Source: Diphasiastrum complanatum (taxonomy: Eukaryota > Streptophyta > Lycopodiopsida > Lycopodiales > Lycopodiaceae). Taken from it: a DNA stretch of 64,000 bases. A model generated the notes under the pieces. That model was not told where the DNA came from. It ran no database searches and saw only the letters and a list, made by a program, of their open reading frames with translations. Positions 62,164 through 64,000 of the stretch are shown here, piece by piece (the stretch's first letter is position 1; each line of letters starts with the position of its first letter). The stretch spans positions 42,778,007 through 42,842,006 of the forward strand of contig CM055107.1 of NCBI GenBank assembly GCA_029204225.1, given 5' to 3'. A program made the translations under genes and the position numbers.

Positions 62164-64000
62164 TGCTAGATAGGTCTTGCTTGGAGCTTGGATCTAGCTA
62201 TGGTTGGGTGGTGAATACTTGAGGCCAGCTTGTTATCTTCCTTTGTGTTTAAGAGTAGGGACACAGGTGGAGGAGAGATCCTTGGAGGCTTGCAGATCCC
62301 TACTTGCAAGTGGAGACATCCTAGCTTGAAGTCTTGGAGCTTGCATGTTGCTTGGAGGACATTTGAAGACTCTACCTTGGATTTGGAGGACTTTTTTCTT
62401 TTTAATTGTTAAAGTGATATCAGAGCTAGACAAAGGATGGTAACCTTTCTAAATCTTCTTCAAGTTTTATTAAGATCACTAATTAATTTTTTTTTGGAGA
62501 AGATTATTGTTTTTCCTAGTTGTAGGAAGCTTGAGTTGGAGTACCCAATGAATCTATTCTTCTTAAGAAGTAGTGATTTTTATAGAATTGTTTAGAAGTT
62601 AATTTTTTATTATGTTAGAGAAATTTTAAAGTGGGCTTTGGGTTTTTGAAAGTTCTAAAAAAAAATTGTGGGATGGTTAGAAAAAGTCTTTTTCTACATA
62701 CACAAACTTTTTTTTGCAAAAAGATTGATTCTAGCTATGTATTTTGATCAAAACTAGTTTTTTGTACATAAATGAAGTGTTTGAAGTTCTGATTTTCATT
62801 TTAAAAGTTCTATTTTTCAAACCTGTAAATTTGAAAATCAGATCTGAAAAGTGAAGTTTTTTATCCATACTCATTAGCTACACCTTTCTATCTCCTAGTT
62901 TCATGAAGATGGCAATGTAGGAAGGGAATGGTAGTGTAACTTTGTGTATAAAACAGGTTTGGAAGTTCTATTTTTTATCATTATGAAGTTCTGATTTTCA
63001 GGTCTGTAAATTTGAAAATCAGATCTGAAACTTGAAGTTTTTATAAAGCTTCATTAATTTTTCTTTTCTAGACACTAGTTTCATTGGATTTGGAAATCTA
63101 GAATAGTGAGAAATGTGAAAATTTTGGTTTATTTGTAATGACAAATAGAAATAGAATTGGATTGGGATCTTTATGTAAACCTTAGCTTGGAATTAGTTAT
63201 TTTAAGTTTACATAAAGATTTGGTTTTCATTTTTGCTTTGGATTAAGGCAAAAATTTTGTTCTTTTAAGCTTGGATTGAGTTTGCAAATTGTAGGTTTGA
63301 ATTGAATTTACAAACAGTAAGATTGAATAAGTAGAAGTAAAATACTTTCTATTTGCATTGGATGTAAAAATTAAAGCATTTCTATCATTCTAATTTGAGC
63401 CCTTGTTGTTATATTTGCATAATAGGAAAACACACAAACAACACTAATGGATTAAACCAATGATAACCCAACTTTTGATTTATCAAACATATCCAATGTG
63501 GCACAAGCTCTTGAACTTTTATATCAACAAGTTCAAGCCACTAATTAACAACTTCTTGAAACTAATCAAAAGAACCAAGACTTGGAGTCTAGGTTAGCCA
63601 ACCAGAAGAAGCATATAGTTCCACCTCCCGTAAAATTGTTTAAGGGAGAGAAGAAAGATAGGGTGGTAAGTTCATGACTTAATGTTATGAACAAATACTT
63701 TGGCATGAGCCAATTCCTAGAATGTGAAAAGTTATCCACTGTTACTATGTTCCTTGAGGGAAGAGCTTTAGTATGGTGGGATGACCTAGTTGCAAAAGGC
63801 AATCAACCTTGTACATGGGAAGATTTTTTTATAGTATTTAGCGAATACTTTCTACCATTATTAAATGACTATGAACACTTTCAAAAGTTGAGTTATATAA
63901 CAATGAATAAAGGTTTGGAACAGTTTATTCAGGATTTTCATGAGTACTTGAATCCGCTTTATAGTGAAATTCCACCCAAAGTACAAATGTTAATGTTTAT
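62164..64000 (+). mobile_element. Gypsy-A, right copy (runs off the window)
   Basis: LTR 62164-62412, degraded primer site TGATATCAGAGC (62415-62426), leader with the same palindromic words as the left copy, and gag from 63449 with stops (e.g. ATG GAT TAA). Collinear with 2564-4600 except for the copia fragment missing here. Gag continues past position 64000. Confidence 0.88.
63449..64000 (+). pseudogene. Gypsy-A gag, right copy (partial)
   Basis: Readable words in shifting frames: a SNVAQALELLYQQ-like start, LESRLANQKK, RALVWWDDLVAKGNQPC, and GLEQFIQDFHEYLNPLYS at the window edge. Several stops. Confidence 0.82.

Overview
The window is nuclear DNA of a seed plant or other vascular plant with a large, repeat-loaded genome. 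The signs are plant-type LTR retrotransposons primed by initiator tRNA-Met, chromoviruses, hAT transposases, long dinucleotide microsatellites, and one host gene with multi-kilobase introns. Intron size and TE density fit a gymnosperm or fern, but nothing in the sequence fixes the species.

One host gene can be assembled. On the minus strand, from an ATG at 60385 to a TGA at 21476, ten exons with matching splice phases encode a 628-residue EngB/YihA-type GTPase: a long basic N-terminal extension plus a complete G1-G5 GTPase domain. The exons total 1887 bp and the introns about 37.0 kb (two of about 11 kb). Almost every recognisable element between 21.5 and 60.4 kb is therefore intronic.

Left flank (1-21.4 kb): microsatellites; a degraded Ty3 element, 'Gypsy-A' (2564-4894); a copia element, 'Copia-1' (4895-9811), with gag and protease but with pol replaced by about 2 kb of unrecognised coding-like sequence; a Gypsy-A fragment (9812-10107); a related truncated copia, 'Copia-2' (10108-12727); a reverse LTR of family F; a reverse copia gag with leader; a copia RNase H end; and LTRs rich in CACAYGTGTG palindromes.

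Inside the gene: intron 9 has duplications and a solo-LTR-like block. Intron 8 holds a hAT transposase C-terminal half split by 'Copia-C' (25655-29580), a 39-bp minisatellite and a gypsy fragment. Intron 7 holds a gypsy fragment with an internal hairpin duplication. Intron 5 holds an LTR/PBS, a gypsy protease fragment and a TE terminus. Intron 4 holds L1-like ORF1 remnants, a nearly full-length chromovirus 'Gypsy-B' (44132-49824) and the N-terminal half of a hAT transposase. Intron 2 holds chromovirus 3' ends and a LINE-like element with an inverted middle piece.

Right flank (60.4-64 kb): a family F LTR and a second Gypsy-A copy in the same orientation as the left one, running off the window. 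No tRNA, rRNA, CRISPR or bacterial-type operon was seen.
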